DNA of 64,000 nucleotides. Source: Paracyclopina nana. Its lineage: Eukaryota > Arthropoda > Copepoda > Cyclopoida > Cyclopettidae. A model generated the notes under the pieces. The model saw only the letters and a list, made by a program, of their open reading frames with translations. It did no database searches and was not told the origin of the DNA. The position numbers and the translations under genes are program-made. The DNA is taken from positions 5,642,001 to 5,706,000 of the forward strand of contig JAGUCH010000001.1 of the NCBI GenBank assembly GCA_019096065.1. Direction: 5' to 3'. Numbering within the stretch: the first letter of the stretch is position 1; every line of letters starts with the position of its first letter. Shown one piece after another: positions 22,338 to 34,000 of the stretch.

Positions 22338-23308
22338 GCTAACAATTCCAGAAGGGTTTAACAAAAAATGTTGAACCGAAAAGGTTTACTACCGATTTAG
22401 AATTAACACAATCAACGAAAATCCATGAACCGAGGGAAGTATTCAAGAATGAATGAATCATATAATACGAGGAAACCGTATTTCTGCATATAAAATAAAA
22501 AAGTTAAAAGATAAATAAATTAGGCATGAATTGGTTATTAGATGTAATTGAGCTCCTAGCAATGATATCAATGTCAACAATGAATTATACTGTTCCTCCT
22601 CTCTCTCCTCTAGATTGTGATGCATTCATCATAAAATTTTCCATGACGTGGCTATTTGCATGTGCTGCAGCAGTGATCTTTTTCGCACTGAGGTGCGCGT
22701 CACTAAAACTCGTCGTGGAAATGTGATCTCCAATTGGGGCAGCTTTGTATTGTCCTGTTCTGGTGCAGCGATCATCTAGATCTATGAAATGATTCATCAG
22801 CTTATGGTCCTTTTTGTTCTCGCGTTGTTTTGAAGTGCCGGGACAGTGCATTATTTAATGTGCACCTTTTAAACTACGATTACGTCGTCGTTGGAACCAG
22901 ACTTTATTACTAAATCGACAGCCAAAATTTTTCAAAAGAATATATGAGGTTTTTTGTATTAGCATTTATATGACTTTGGTAGCATGGTGTTATTCTACAA
23001 TTCAAAAGGCATGTCTTATGGAATGAAATATTCCCATTAAACAAAGAGTTTATAAATTCCCACCAAAATAATAAGTCACTGTACAGCACATTGCCAATTT
23101 GGTGCGCGGCCAACGCCTCTTTTGTGTGAATCACCTATTCGCATTTTCCCCTTTGAGCTCACCTTGCGTAGAGGTGCTGCACCAGCAGAATTGAAAAATG
23201 AACATTAAAATATTCTGCATTCACATTTTTCCACGCTAGTGTTTTGGAAACAACCGCGCGCTAAGTAAGCGCTCAAGTTGAAACAGTATTTGCACTTTGC
23301 GGATTGAT
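22338..23308. other. Intergenic DNA upstream of the SLC6 gene
   Basis: No supported gene. Overlapping open frames at 22526-22851 on both strands have no recognisable domain and no splice support. The last few hundred bases should hold the SLC6 promoter region. Confidence 0.5.
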
Positions 23309-23316
23309 TATAAAAG
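23309..23316 (+). promoter_or_regulatory. TATA box of the SLC6 gene
   Basis: TATAAAAG lies 39 nt before the start codon at 23355. An initiator-like TTCGCAGTT at 23339-23347 sits at the expected ~30-nt distance. If used, the 5' UTR is only about 10-15 nt. Confidence 0.6.
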
Positions 23317-23354
23317 TCATTCTCTTATCGCTGGCTATTCGCAGTTAAAGATCG

Positions 23355-25384
23355 ATGATGGCGGCGAACGAGACAAATGAGGGAAAAGTTGAGGTAGTTG
23401 TCGGAAATGACGACCCCTTGAAGCCTCAGCCAGGCGATCCCGAGAGAGCAGCATGGGGAAACCATTGCGAATTTTTTCTGTCCAGCCTTGGGCTCGCAGT
23501 GGGACTCGGAAATATCTGGAGATTTCCATACGTGTGCTATGAAAATGGTGGAGGAACATTCATCATTCCTTACCTCATCATGTTGTTAGTGGTAAGCAAT
23601 CTGGAAGGCAATTATGGCATTCAGCTTTTGATACTGTGGCCTTTCTTCCTTAGGTCGGTCTTCCCTTATTCTTTATGGAAATGTCACTTGGCCAATATGC
23701 TGGTTTATCAGCAACAAAGATTTATGCTAGATTAGCACCAGGACTCCGTGGCATGGGCTACGGTATGGTTACGATCCCTACGGTGATCAACATCTACTAC
23801 ACTGTGATTATGGCCTATGCCTTTTACTTCCTCTTTATGGGGTTCACAAAGGACAAAGAGTTGCCTTGGGGGCTGTGCAACCAAGACTACAATACAGCCA
23901 ATTGCTACAGCTTGTTGGAGGCTGAAAGTTGCAATGGAACCATCTTCTACAACAAAACCTGCACAGAAATGTCAGATTTTTGCGCCCACTTTGGGTTTGA
24001 ATCGGAAGCTGACAACGACACCCATTGCTTCACCAAAACCGATCTGTTCCCGATCCCTGTGCAAAATGTCACCTTCCGTGTGTCCTCCTCTGAGGAATTC
24101 TGGTACAAAAAAGTTCTTGACATGGGTGTGACTTTCTCCGAAAATGGAACTAGCATCGACACCGAGATTTCCTCCTGGGAGAACTGGGGTGCACCCAACT
24201 GGAAGATTGCTGGCTGCCTTTTGCTGTGCTGGACCTTAATTTGCCTGTCACTCATTAAGGGCATCCAATCATATGGAAAAGTGGTCTACTTCACTACTCT
24301 CTTCCCATATGTGGTACTCACGATTCTGCTGGGGTATGTTGCAACTCTGCCAGGCTTCAAGGAGGGAATCAAGTTTTACATGATTCCGGAGTGGGAAAAG
24401 CTAGGCAACATGGCGGTGTGGAATGCGGCCGCTGGACAGATTTTCTACAGTTTGGGAGTCGCTGTGGGCTCTCAACTCCTACTTTCCTCCTACAACTCCT
24501 TCAATACCAATGCTCACAGGGACGCCCTGTTGATTGGTGTTTGCAACAGCTTAACCTCGTTGTATGCAGGTTTTGTAGTGTTTGGAGTTGTAGGCTTTAT
24601 TGCGAACAAAAAGCAGATGCCAGTGGCCTCTGTGATTGATGCTGGACCAGGATTGGCATTTATTGTATATCCTGAGGCTGTGTCGACTATGGACATCAGC
24701 CCTCTGTTTTCCTTTTTGTTTTTCTTCATGCTGATTCTGCTTGCCATTTCGTCAGTTTGTGGATCATGGGAAGCGCTGATCGCATCCATATTGGATGAAT
24801 TCCCTAGCCTAAGGAAGCAGCGGGTGAAAGTGATGATCATATCATGCTTTTGTGCTTTCTTGGCTGGTCTGCCCATTTGCTTCAGATCCGGATTCCTGTT
24901 ATTTCAGCTGATGGATGACAGATCATCCAATGCCATCTTACTTATGGCCTTTATTGAATTGATCATAGTGTCGTGGTTCTATGGCACAGATCGATTTGTG
25001 GAGCACATTTTTGAAATGGGAATGAAGCTCCCCAAGTTTATGGTATTCTTTTGGAAAATCTGCTGGTCTACCGTCACTCCAGTCCTCATTGGCGTAATAA
25101 CCATTTTGGCGTGGGCTAATCACGCGGATGATCACTTTCTGGACTACGTCTACCCTGGCTTTGCTCAATTTATGGGATGGGGCATTGAGCTGCTATCAAT
25201 TGGTATTGTAGTTGTCGTTAGTGTGTGGACAACTCACAAGAAATGGAAGGAAGGTCATCCCATATCATTCGTCAAGCCTGGACCAATGCTACAGCCCAAG
25301 AAAACTTGGGGACCTCGTCCTGATTCTGTTATCCCTGACCTTGGCCAATTGGGAGAGAAGAATCAGGGATTTGAAGAGCTTTGA
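23355..25384 (+). CDS. SLC6 Na+/Cl(-)-dependent neurotransmitter transporter, glycine/GABA-transporter-like (655 aa)
   Basis: Twelve-helix plasma-membrane symporter that takes up a neurotransmitter or amino acid with sodium and chloride. Exons 23355-23591 and 23654-25384 (TGA); the single 62-nt intron falls in TM2. TM1 carries the family signature [20 protein letters not shown]. The large loop between TM3 and TM4 has paired cysteines and several N-glycosylation sites (NGT, NKT, NDT, NVT, NGT). TM6 reads [20 protein letters not shown] with the unwound glycine region intact. The C-terminal tail ends in a [14 protein letters not shown] segment reminiscent of glycine transporters. Subfamily and substrate are not settled by eye: TM1 and TM6 fit the GABA/glycine/amino-acid branch, and I see no monoamine-type Asp in TM1. 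ATGs at 23355 and 23358 are equivalent. A near-intronless layout suggests intron loss. Confidence 0.93.
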
Positions 25385-25629
25385 TTGCATTGACAAATAG
25401 TATATAAACGTATTGACTATTATAAGATAGTAATTTACGCCGAATAACTTCAGTTGATTCAGTCATCATTTTCGACATTCATCACATGTTTCCTCTAGGC
25501 AAACATCGGAAAATTACCACCAAAGGTCGTAGAATACGAGTATTTCAACTTATCTTTTTTTTGTATGCAGCATTCTTCATGTACCTAATGTATGACCACA
25601 CTGTTGATTAATTGTTTTTTGATGTGACA

Positions 25630-25635
25630 AATAAA
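25630..25635 (+). terminator. Poly(A) signal of the SLC6 gene
   Basis: AATAAA 246 nt past the stop codon, in an AT-rich 3' region. Confidence 0.6.
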
Positions 25636-28600
25636 TTCATATTTTCCCAAATTATATGCCTAAGAAATTTGTTAACTTTGAATTAAATAAGTAAATATCA
25701 TGGAAGATTCTTTTAAAAACAAAAAGCTGAAGTAAATCCGCTCTTCCTTGCAGTCTTATTTGCTAAAAGGTTGAGTGAGTCTCGTTTTCTTTGTTCCGCT
25801 AATAGCTCCGCTCGATTTATTTCAATTGTCTCTTCTTTTCCCACTTAGAACGCTAACTCTCTTTAGGAGAAGTTACATTTAAGAAAATCATTTTTTCACC
25901 AACCTTCCATGCCTTAGAGAGGAGAACGATTGGCTTTTCCCTTTAAGTGCTCTCTCTCATGGGGTACCTTGCCCCAAGTCATTGCGTGTCTCGATAATAT
26001 GAAGCAAATCTGTCCGCGGTAGTTTTCCCTAATTTGTCATGCAGAGGCTACCGTGATTGGCTGTATCATTCTATCGTCATTTAAAAGTTACAATAAATTG
26101 ATGACCAGGAAACACAGTTCGTTGATCAGACCTTTGAAGAGGGGAAAGCTACTTTGCTCTCTAGTGTAAGTGAGCCAATTAATTTGTGTGCCACGCCCTG
26201 CTTCCAATTGCAATCAAAATTAATTGTGCGACTATGGCCTACTGAGCGCATGAAAAAAAACAAGAATGAGACTGCAAAATTGGCTAGCTTAGCTCAAAAA
26301 ACTTCCTTTGCAATTGCTCATCTAATTCTGCAGAAAATCCTTCTCAAAAAATATTAAGGAATTTATCTAAGGAAAAGAAGACGATCTTCAAATGGCTACA
26401 AAATAGCCGTAATAGCAAAGAGCCAGACATGTCCCTCAGTTATGACACAAGTCTGCGCTTCTTCTAATCTTTCCTTGAGCTTAGTGACACAAATCACAAA
26501 AAGCTTTCTTTATACAATGGCAATGAGATCCAGCACGCGCGCGCTTCTTTCACAGCTAAAGCCGCATGGCAGAATACATTTATATGGATTTTCATGGATA
26601 ATGGATTGGTCTACTATGGTAAAGCAGAAATTGCTAGCTGCGTATTGATTTTTTGTGTCAACCACATTTAACAGCAGGAACATTGGCAATTATGACAGGT
26701 GCGTCATCGAGGCAAATTGCTTACTTTTCTGTCGCTGCACTTGTACTGAGTGTCTAAAAAGTAGCTAGTGGAAGAACGACGCATTATCATCATAAAAAAT
26801 CGATAAGGCATTTTGGCAAAAATACCCGCGCTCCCAGCTTCGACTGGTGATCCATCAATCAGCTCCATAAAGATCTTTGCCCCTCCTGTGAATGAGCATT
26901 GCGGAATAACTCCGAGAAAGTTTCATACTGAAAGTGAAAGATATTTCGCTTGACAAGTCGATCTTTCCTTACTTTAAAAGCTTCAATACAGAATGATTGG
27001 AAAAGCAAGTAATATAATCTATTTTTGCCATATGGCAACCTCGGTCGATTCCCCACATGCTAATGGATGCTTTATCATTTTACGAGAGACGGCTCCATCG
27101 TAATGCTTCGTTTGGTACAAAATGAATTATTTCTGACGGTGCTACACTGTCATATAGGTTCGCGGTCAAAGCGATGTTTCTCAGGGAGAAAAGGTCACTT
27201 TCAAGACTGAGGATTTATAATTTAGACCCTAATGCTATTGACACAGTAGCATGCCAACACGACATGTCACTTGGGAGAATCGCGTATCCTGGAACAATAG
27301 ATTTTACAATGTATACACGCATTAGCGTTGTGCATTGCTTACATACTTTATTGTAACTCATTTGAATGCATAACTGCTCATGTGCTAATCGGTTTTTTGT
27401 TGCTGGCTGTTGTTAGAGTTTTGCCCTCGAGTTACTTTAGTTTTATTCTAGCTTGCATCACCAACTTTCAGGAGCGTTGGGAAACAAAGGAATTTTTTCC
27501 CTCCTCTTCTGTCCTGCTTTGCTGAAAACTGCACTCTTGGGTCGACGAGTCCTCCTCTACCTAAGCAAGAAAAGCCTCGTCGCATGGAGCATGTTCTCAT
27601 CTCGAAAATCACTGAGAACATTGCAGTGGCTTTCCGAAATTGCCATGGTTTCAAAACACAATCTGCAAGGGGGATTTCTCAGCTTGCAACAGAGTTCTGG
27701 CTGCCATGTTACGTTGGGAGGCAAGAGAGCCAGCCAAGATCGATACGATGTGAAACTGCAAAGCGCCAACCAACAAGAGGGACTAGAATCAAACGAGGTG
27801 ATGATAATAAAAGTGGCGTCCCAGCCAGCCTGACAAGAAATTTTCCTCGCATCGGGCTCTTTTATGAATAAAAACCAATTTGTAACGAAAGCAATTGGGC
27901 TGCTCCTTTAATCATTGCTCGTTTTTTACTCACTTTTTTAAAGCCTACATAACTGAGTACGCGGACATGCTACGCATAAAGTGCATTTAACGACGAACGG
28001 TCCAGGTAAAAAAGGGACTGGACTTGGAATAGAAAGCCATTTAAAGGGCAGGTATACGCAAAGTACGCGTTTCGTCCCTCTCGCGATTTATCATGCCCGA
28101 TTGACCTTTTCATGCAGTGCCGCTATAATGATAACATAACTTTTTCCTTCCTTCGGAAAAAAAATTGCGACACTGTTGCCATTAATGCAATCAACGTATC
28201 GATGATGCCTTTTTTTGATGTCCCTCCATTGTGGCATCGGTGACGCGGAGAAAGCTGTTTAGGAGCGAGCAAAATTGAAGAGAAAGAACCGAACTAAAGG
28301 CTCTTTCTCTCCCATGAGCAACGCGAGAGGAGAAAGCCCCTCGTTCGCGTACGTGGATCCCTCTAATGGCGGCGAGGACACGCGCGTGGAGGGAGGAGAG
28401 AAGGAGCGAAGTGGGAGGGTGGGAAACCACACCCTAGAAGTTTTACGCTCTCTCTTTCCCAAGAGCTATGAAATATACACTCAAAAGCGGGGAACGCGGA
28501 ATTTAGATCGACGCCATCAAAGCCGAGACGAGCTCGTACGGGATGATGATGTGGTTTTGATGGCTTTAATCGTTGTCAGCTGGGCTTCATTTCCTCTTTG

Positions 28601-29174
28601 GAGCTTCCTTCGAAGTGTGTAGAGAGTGGCAACGCGAAGCGTCATCGTGGGAACGAGATTTTCGCCTTTGTTCCGCGCGCAGTGCGTTTTCGACGCAACT
28701 CAATAGCTCCCGGAGAGCAGTCGCCATCCCTGGAAGCTCGCGGCTGGTAGCGAAAGTCTGAGGAGGAAGCTATGCTATGTGCCACACTATGCTGCGCTAT
28801 GGGGGCCGGGGGTGAGAGAGTATGCGCTCGCCAGTAGTAGTGAAGCGCTTTCAGATCCGCTTCTTGCATTGGACCGGCGTCGCTTTTCTCTCCGACTACG
28901 CCCCTCTTCAGTTACCCGGAGATCTTGACCTCGTCCCCAGTGCGCTAAATGTGAGATGACCCAGCGTCATCGTCGTTGAAAGTGCGATACACATTCGATA
29001 TCGGTAGCGCCCCCTCGCGGCAGTGCTTGCCACACTTACCATAAAGTAGCGTCACTACCACTGTTGCCTCCAGCGAAGCTAGGTAGAAGAACTGCTGCTG
29101 CTGCTGCCGCTCCATTCGTAGTCCAGTCGTGATTTGCAAGTGATGCCCAACGTTTAGCGTGGGTCAAAGCAACC
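25636..29174. other. Gene-poor interval; GC-rich promoter region at its 3' end
   Basis: No supported coding exon. The open frames at 27453-27871 and 28191-28869 overlap on both strands without a domain. From about 28200 to 29170 the DNA becomes GC- and CpG-rich (many CGCG, GCGC), ending in a (CTG)n run at about 29092-29107 and a good start context at 29175. This looks like a CpG-island-type promoter and 5' UTR for the receptor gene, with little sign of a TATA box. Confidence 0.5.
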
Positions 29175-31055
29175 ATGAGCTCGGGCAGCGGTGGCATGAG
29201 TGATATGATGAACTCGATCCAGACCAAGGCGAGCGAGCAGATGGACAAGTTCGGTGACACCGTGACCAAGGTGGTGGTGGATGCGGGCAAAAGCGCCCTG
29301 GATGCCATGTCAACGCCCAGCACAACGTCCGGCATGGTACGTCAACGTCTTCCCCCTTTTTTCTATGCGCGACGCTTATAAGCAACAGGCCTTGACGATA
29401 CATGATGGGCTTTGACCCCGATTGTCGAGTGCACCCGACATTTGATATTTTTGGCCAAATAAAACGCGAAACGCCCACGCGCGCTATAGGAAAACTCTTG
29501 GCGCAGTGCTAGCAGCTTCGCGTTGAGAACATCATGTCGTTGCAGAACACGGACATCACCGAGGTGCCCAACAGCTACAGCGTGGACGCCACCAACCAAT
29601 GGGGATGGATCACCCTGTACGTGGTGACCATCGTGATCGCCATCCTGGGCAACCTGCTGTTCATCGTGTCGTGCCTGTGCACGAGGCGCACTCGGACCAC
29701 GGGCTACTACCTGCTGATGAACCTGTCCCTGCGCGACATCCTCGTCGCCGCCCTCTGCATCCCCTTCACCCTCGACTCGGAGATCATCAGCCTCAACTGG
29801 CAATTCGGAGACGCCTACTGCATTTGCTACAGATTCTTCTACTACTGCTTCCTCTTCTTCTTGCCCCTCACCATCCTCTTCCTCGCCTGGCACCTCTTCG
29901 TCGAGAACTGCAAGTGGAACTTTGCCGGGGAGGAGGGCGTGGTGCCACGCCCCTGGCCGCACACCATCTTCATCCCCCTCATCTGGTTCTTTTCCGCCGT
30001 GTTCGCGGTCCCCACCGCGTTCTGGAGCGAAGTGCGACCCGTCGGTGATGACTTCTATCGCAATGACATTTCATACAGACCCGAAAATGCAATGGTAATT
30101 AAGCACGATTTATGCATTATTTTGAAGAGCAAGCGGAGTAATTTAAAGTTGAAATCTCGATTTTTTGACAGCTTGTGAAGCTGTCCCTTGTTCTCCCTCA
30201 GAAATCGTATTATAAGATAATTGCCTGTGAGCGGCCACTCCTTCTCGACTGCGCTGCTCACGCTCAAATTTGAGGAGGATTCGGACCTCAATTTCACTCA
30301 ATGTAATATAAACACGATTCAGAAGCTTGACTTGCAATTGCAAAAACTGTCCAAGGCCATGATAAACATCTCGGCTTATTTATGCTCTCTACACTATGGC
30401 AGCAAGAAGTAGTAGGGCAGAATATTGATGTGGTGGACAAAAGTCGATTATGCCACGATGATGCTCTTTTCAGGTGTGTATGCATAAAGGCAGCGGAGTG
30501 TGGGCCGTGGGCAGTGACTACTTCTACATTGCCAGCAATCTGGTGACCTTCTGCCTCCCCTTCGTCTTGCTCTTCATCCCGTGGTGGGCGCTGCTCGTGC
30601 AGGCCTGCGCCTGCTGCACTCGGAAGCTCCGCAGCTCTGAATTCTGGCTCAGCTTGATCACCCTGTTTCTCATCCTCATCTTCGAGGCCAGCCGAGCTCC
30701 CTTCGAGCTGTTCAACTTCCAACACATTCTGAGCACCTGGGAGGCCACCAAGGAGTACGGCTTCACCATTCCCGGCATCGACGCCGAGTCGTACAAGGCC
30801 GTCATGAAGTGGGCGGTCTACGCACCCGCCCTCCTCCACCCCCTGCTCTACTTCACATTCAGCCCCGAGGCCAGGCACGGAGCCTACATCCTCTTCAGCC
30901 GGTGCTGCTCGTGCTGCTGCTCCAAGTCCAGCCCCGACATCGAGGTGGCTTCGGACGACGAGAAGGGCCAGATGCTGAACCAACAGAACGACGACCAAGG
31001 CCAGGACGACGGCTCGAATGTGCCCCTGCAGTCCAAGCAAGAGGACGAGATGTAA
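29175..31055 (+). CDS. Divergent rhodopsin-like GPCR, orphan (430 aa)
   Basis: Seven-helix membrane protein. Exons 29175-29336, 29546-30094, 30474-31055 (TAA), all phase 0. Exon 1 gives a 54-residue Ser/Met-rich N terminus without a signal peptide, joined by the donor GTACGT and the acceptor TTGCAG; the acceptor tract is weak, so an alternative start at 29534 is possible. TM1 has the conserved GN (ILGNLLFIV), TM2 has NLSLRD (Asp2.50 kept), and a cysteine precedes TM3. The usual class A signatures are missing: no DRY after TM3 (LFLAWHLF), FEASRAPFEL in place of CWxP in TM6, and HPLLY in place of NPxxY in TM7. The tail is Cys-rich (CCSCCCSK, probably palmitoylated) then very acidic. Coding exons are far more GC-rich than neighbouring genes. 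Ligand and coupling cannot be inferred. Confidence 0.85.
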
Positions 31056-34000
31056 TAATGACGGACCTCTGAGGAGTCCGCTCCTTCTGTTCTCCGGAAG
31101 GGGCCTGTGCGCATGTTGACTCTGCATGACAAACGACTAACAATTGAAGAACCCCCAATTTACCGCGAAAAACGGCTGCTTTGGATGTGCAACACTTCTA
31201 GAGACACTTATGCCAGTTATTCGAAGATGAGCTTTTTTGAGAGTATAGTTACTATGCTGCCGCTTAATCCTTAATCATGGATCATCCCCAATCAATGTTT
31301 AAAAAGCTAGCGTGTGTGTGTACAGGTTTTCGGGGTTGCTTGAAAGTGTGCGCGTGAGAGATGATTGAAGAGCGCCTGCCTGCCTGCCTCTGGAAAAAGT
31401 GCGAACATTGTAGTACAAAGGATCAGAATCTTAAAACTCTGAAGAAAACTAACTCTACATCCAACAGCCGTAATTACATGCAATACATTGCTACACAACA
31501 ACAATTTTTATTCACTCCCCCATTTCTCCTCCTACGAAGCCCTTTCATCTTTTCAATGTCCACCATCTCATCAATCCATGCTAGTCAAAGGATGAAGAAG
31601 AAATAGCAAAAAAAGAAGAGAAGCTTCACTAACAATAATGATCAGCGAAAAATCAAGTTCTTTCTCTCTAGACTTTTGAAATCAGTCGCGTGTGCATGCA
31701 CACTCACCACAAATTGCTTCTGTTTCCATGTGTGAAACCTCAAATCATCCCATGCGCAGAAGAAACTCTGAATCTTGGGTCCAGTCGTGAATTTGTGTGG
31801 CAAACCAATCAAGCAGCGAATAATTTTACGAAAGCACATTCAACAACAAACGACTATATATATAGTTATGATTTTGATTTCAACAACTGCCAAAAAATTA
31901 ATTGCCAGCCATTGATCAACGCCCGCTCGCTGCTGTTCAAAGCCGGGCCCTTGCTTGATCGACAGCTCCCCTCGAGACCTTTCAAGAGATTTTTTGTTGG
32001 CATTTCTAACCAGTTCTTTCTGTGTATTTTGCTACTTTTCTAATCAATCTCCTCCTCCTCCTATCTGAATTTGTAAGTTTTTTCATTGGGGAGGCTGCTA
32101 GCTGAAACTACAAAGCAACCACAACAACAACCTGATTGGCATTTTCCTGACGATTAACAATGAAGAATCCGCTAATTTTCCACCTGCTAATGCAAAAGCA
32201 AGAACTTTGATAAAATTATTACTATGAAAACAAAAGCTGTAAATAACATGCTGAACTCAAGAAGTCATAATTAAATGAAAAAGAAGAACAGCTCCCGCCA
32301 TAAATCGTTTTGCCTCTTGTAGCACGTGCGATTTCTTGCGCGCGCGCAATTCCCACAGCTATGACACTATATAAATTGTTCGGGCATTAATTCATTAACA
32401 GTTGGTGTGGCAACAAGCCTTCTCAATCCTTCTTTGTCAATTTTTCGTTTTATTGAGTTTCACAAAATCTATGTACTCAAGTCACATCACCTATGTAATA
32501 TAAAATGATGGTACATATAGAAACAAAACAAAAATCAAATTATTGATGATATTAGAACACTTGATCTCTTCTTCATATGATTGTTTTGTCAATAAACGCG
32601 AGAGTATTTGCACATTTTCTGCGCTTCAATTTTCTTCTTCACGAAAGCATTCAAGCAAAATAACTCATTGAACAAACATCGTGGCTGTGCGCACCACATC
32701 ACATTGCGAAAAGAGCGACTTGGAAGTACTGTGAATGTAAGCTCCTGATAGGAACCCATATGATGAAGTCTTCAATCAAGATTCCCAGCATCTTTATGAA
32801 GTGCAAGAAAAGCACAAATGGAATGTTGCCTGCATGTACACTTTTTACTGCTGCTCCTCGTCTTCTTCGCACTTCACCAACTTCCTTTGGGAATTTGGCA
32901 GCTTAAAAAGAACAAGAGACGGGATTTTGCTGATTGTTTGAGGATCCTCTCCTCATCTCCTTGACCTACTTGACAATAGAGATTTACACTGTTTTACCTT
33001 AAAATCAGCTCAGTTGTGCCACGACACGACAGGTAGCGAGCATAAATAAAATTAAAGTCAAGCATACATAACTACCCCAACACAAGACCATTAAACCTAT
33101 ATATTAGCTGGGCTGTAAAACTGGGTTCTCTAAAAGCTTTCTTTTTTATGGCCAAAGCCAACTTTTTGTTGGGTGTGGCGGATCTTTCAGCTCAGTTAGC
33201 TTGGAAATGCACCATGGCAACTCCTTACTTGCCAAGAGCTCGTCTTATGCTAAATTAGATTAAAATGGGCGAGCCAATATTCTCTATTTTTGGTCAAGAG
33301 CCTATAGACTTTGAAGCTGTTGTAGCCAGAGGAAGCAAAATGAACTCTCCTAGCTTGATGCGGAAACTTTTTCACGTTCAAATTCAATTTGAAAACTTTG
33401 AGTTTCACACTGCGAGACGGCCATTTCCTCGAAAGTGTGTTGTAAGCTACTTGGCAACAGCAAATACAGCCCGAAATTGATTTTATGTCGTCAGCCTAAA
33501 TATTTCATGAGCAGGCAAATTGCCATAAAAGTTTGTAGTTGGCCTTTTTTATATATTATTATCAGCTGAAGTTAATGTAGCTCATATTTTATACGAAATG
33601 CATTTGCGGCTGTTGATGTCTTGTTTGATAAAAGATTTCCTTTGCAGAGCGACCTTGGACTCTGAGATTACTCTGTTATTTCCTGCTTTCATCTCTGAAA
33701 GGCTTCTTCTTGACCATAAAGTTGGAGATGTCAGTACATTTATTGCTGAAAGCGTGGATGAACATGGTGAGGGAATAAGGCAAGGTACATATAATACGTA
33801 GTATCTAGGTCGTAGGCAGTTTTCTTCCATCTCACAAAAACGTCAAGAAACGAGAAGAAGACAGGCTAAACTTCAACACAATTCTAGGCCTTTCACAAAA
33901 CTTTGCATGAAATGTTGCTGAAGAAAGTAAGTCAATCGTGCACATCTTGCAATATTCTAAAATTAGCTAAAAGTATATGTATAAGGACATGCTGTGGACG

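Noticed and set aside
22526-22851. Overlapping open frames on both strands upstream of SLC6
   Set aside because: No domain, no splice partners; the hydrophobic plus frame is AT-driven.
27453-28622. Clustered open frames on both strands
   Set aside because: Composition reflects rising GC content near a promoter; no recognisable protein family or consistent splicing.
29363-29962. 199-codon minus-strand frame over the receptor
   Set aside because: Shadow of GC-rich receptor exon 2; low-complexity acidic product.
30294-31127. 277-codon minus-strand frame over the receptor
   Set aside because: Antisense of receptor exon 3; long only because stops are rare in GC-rich DNA.
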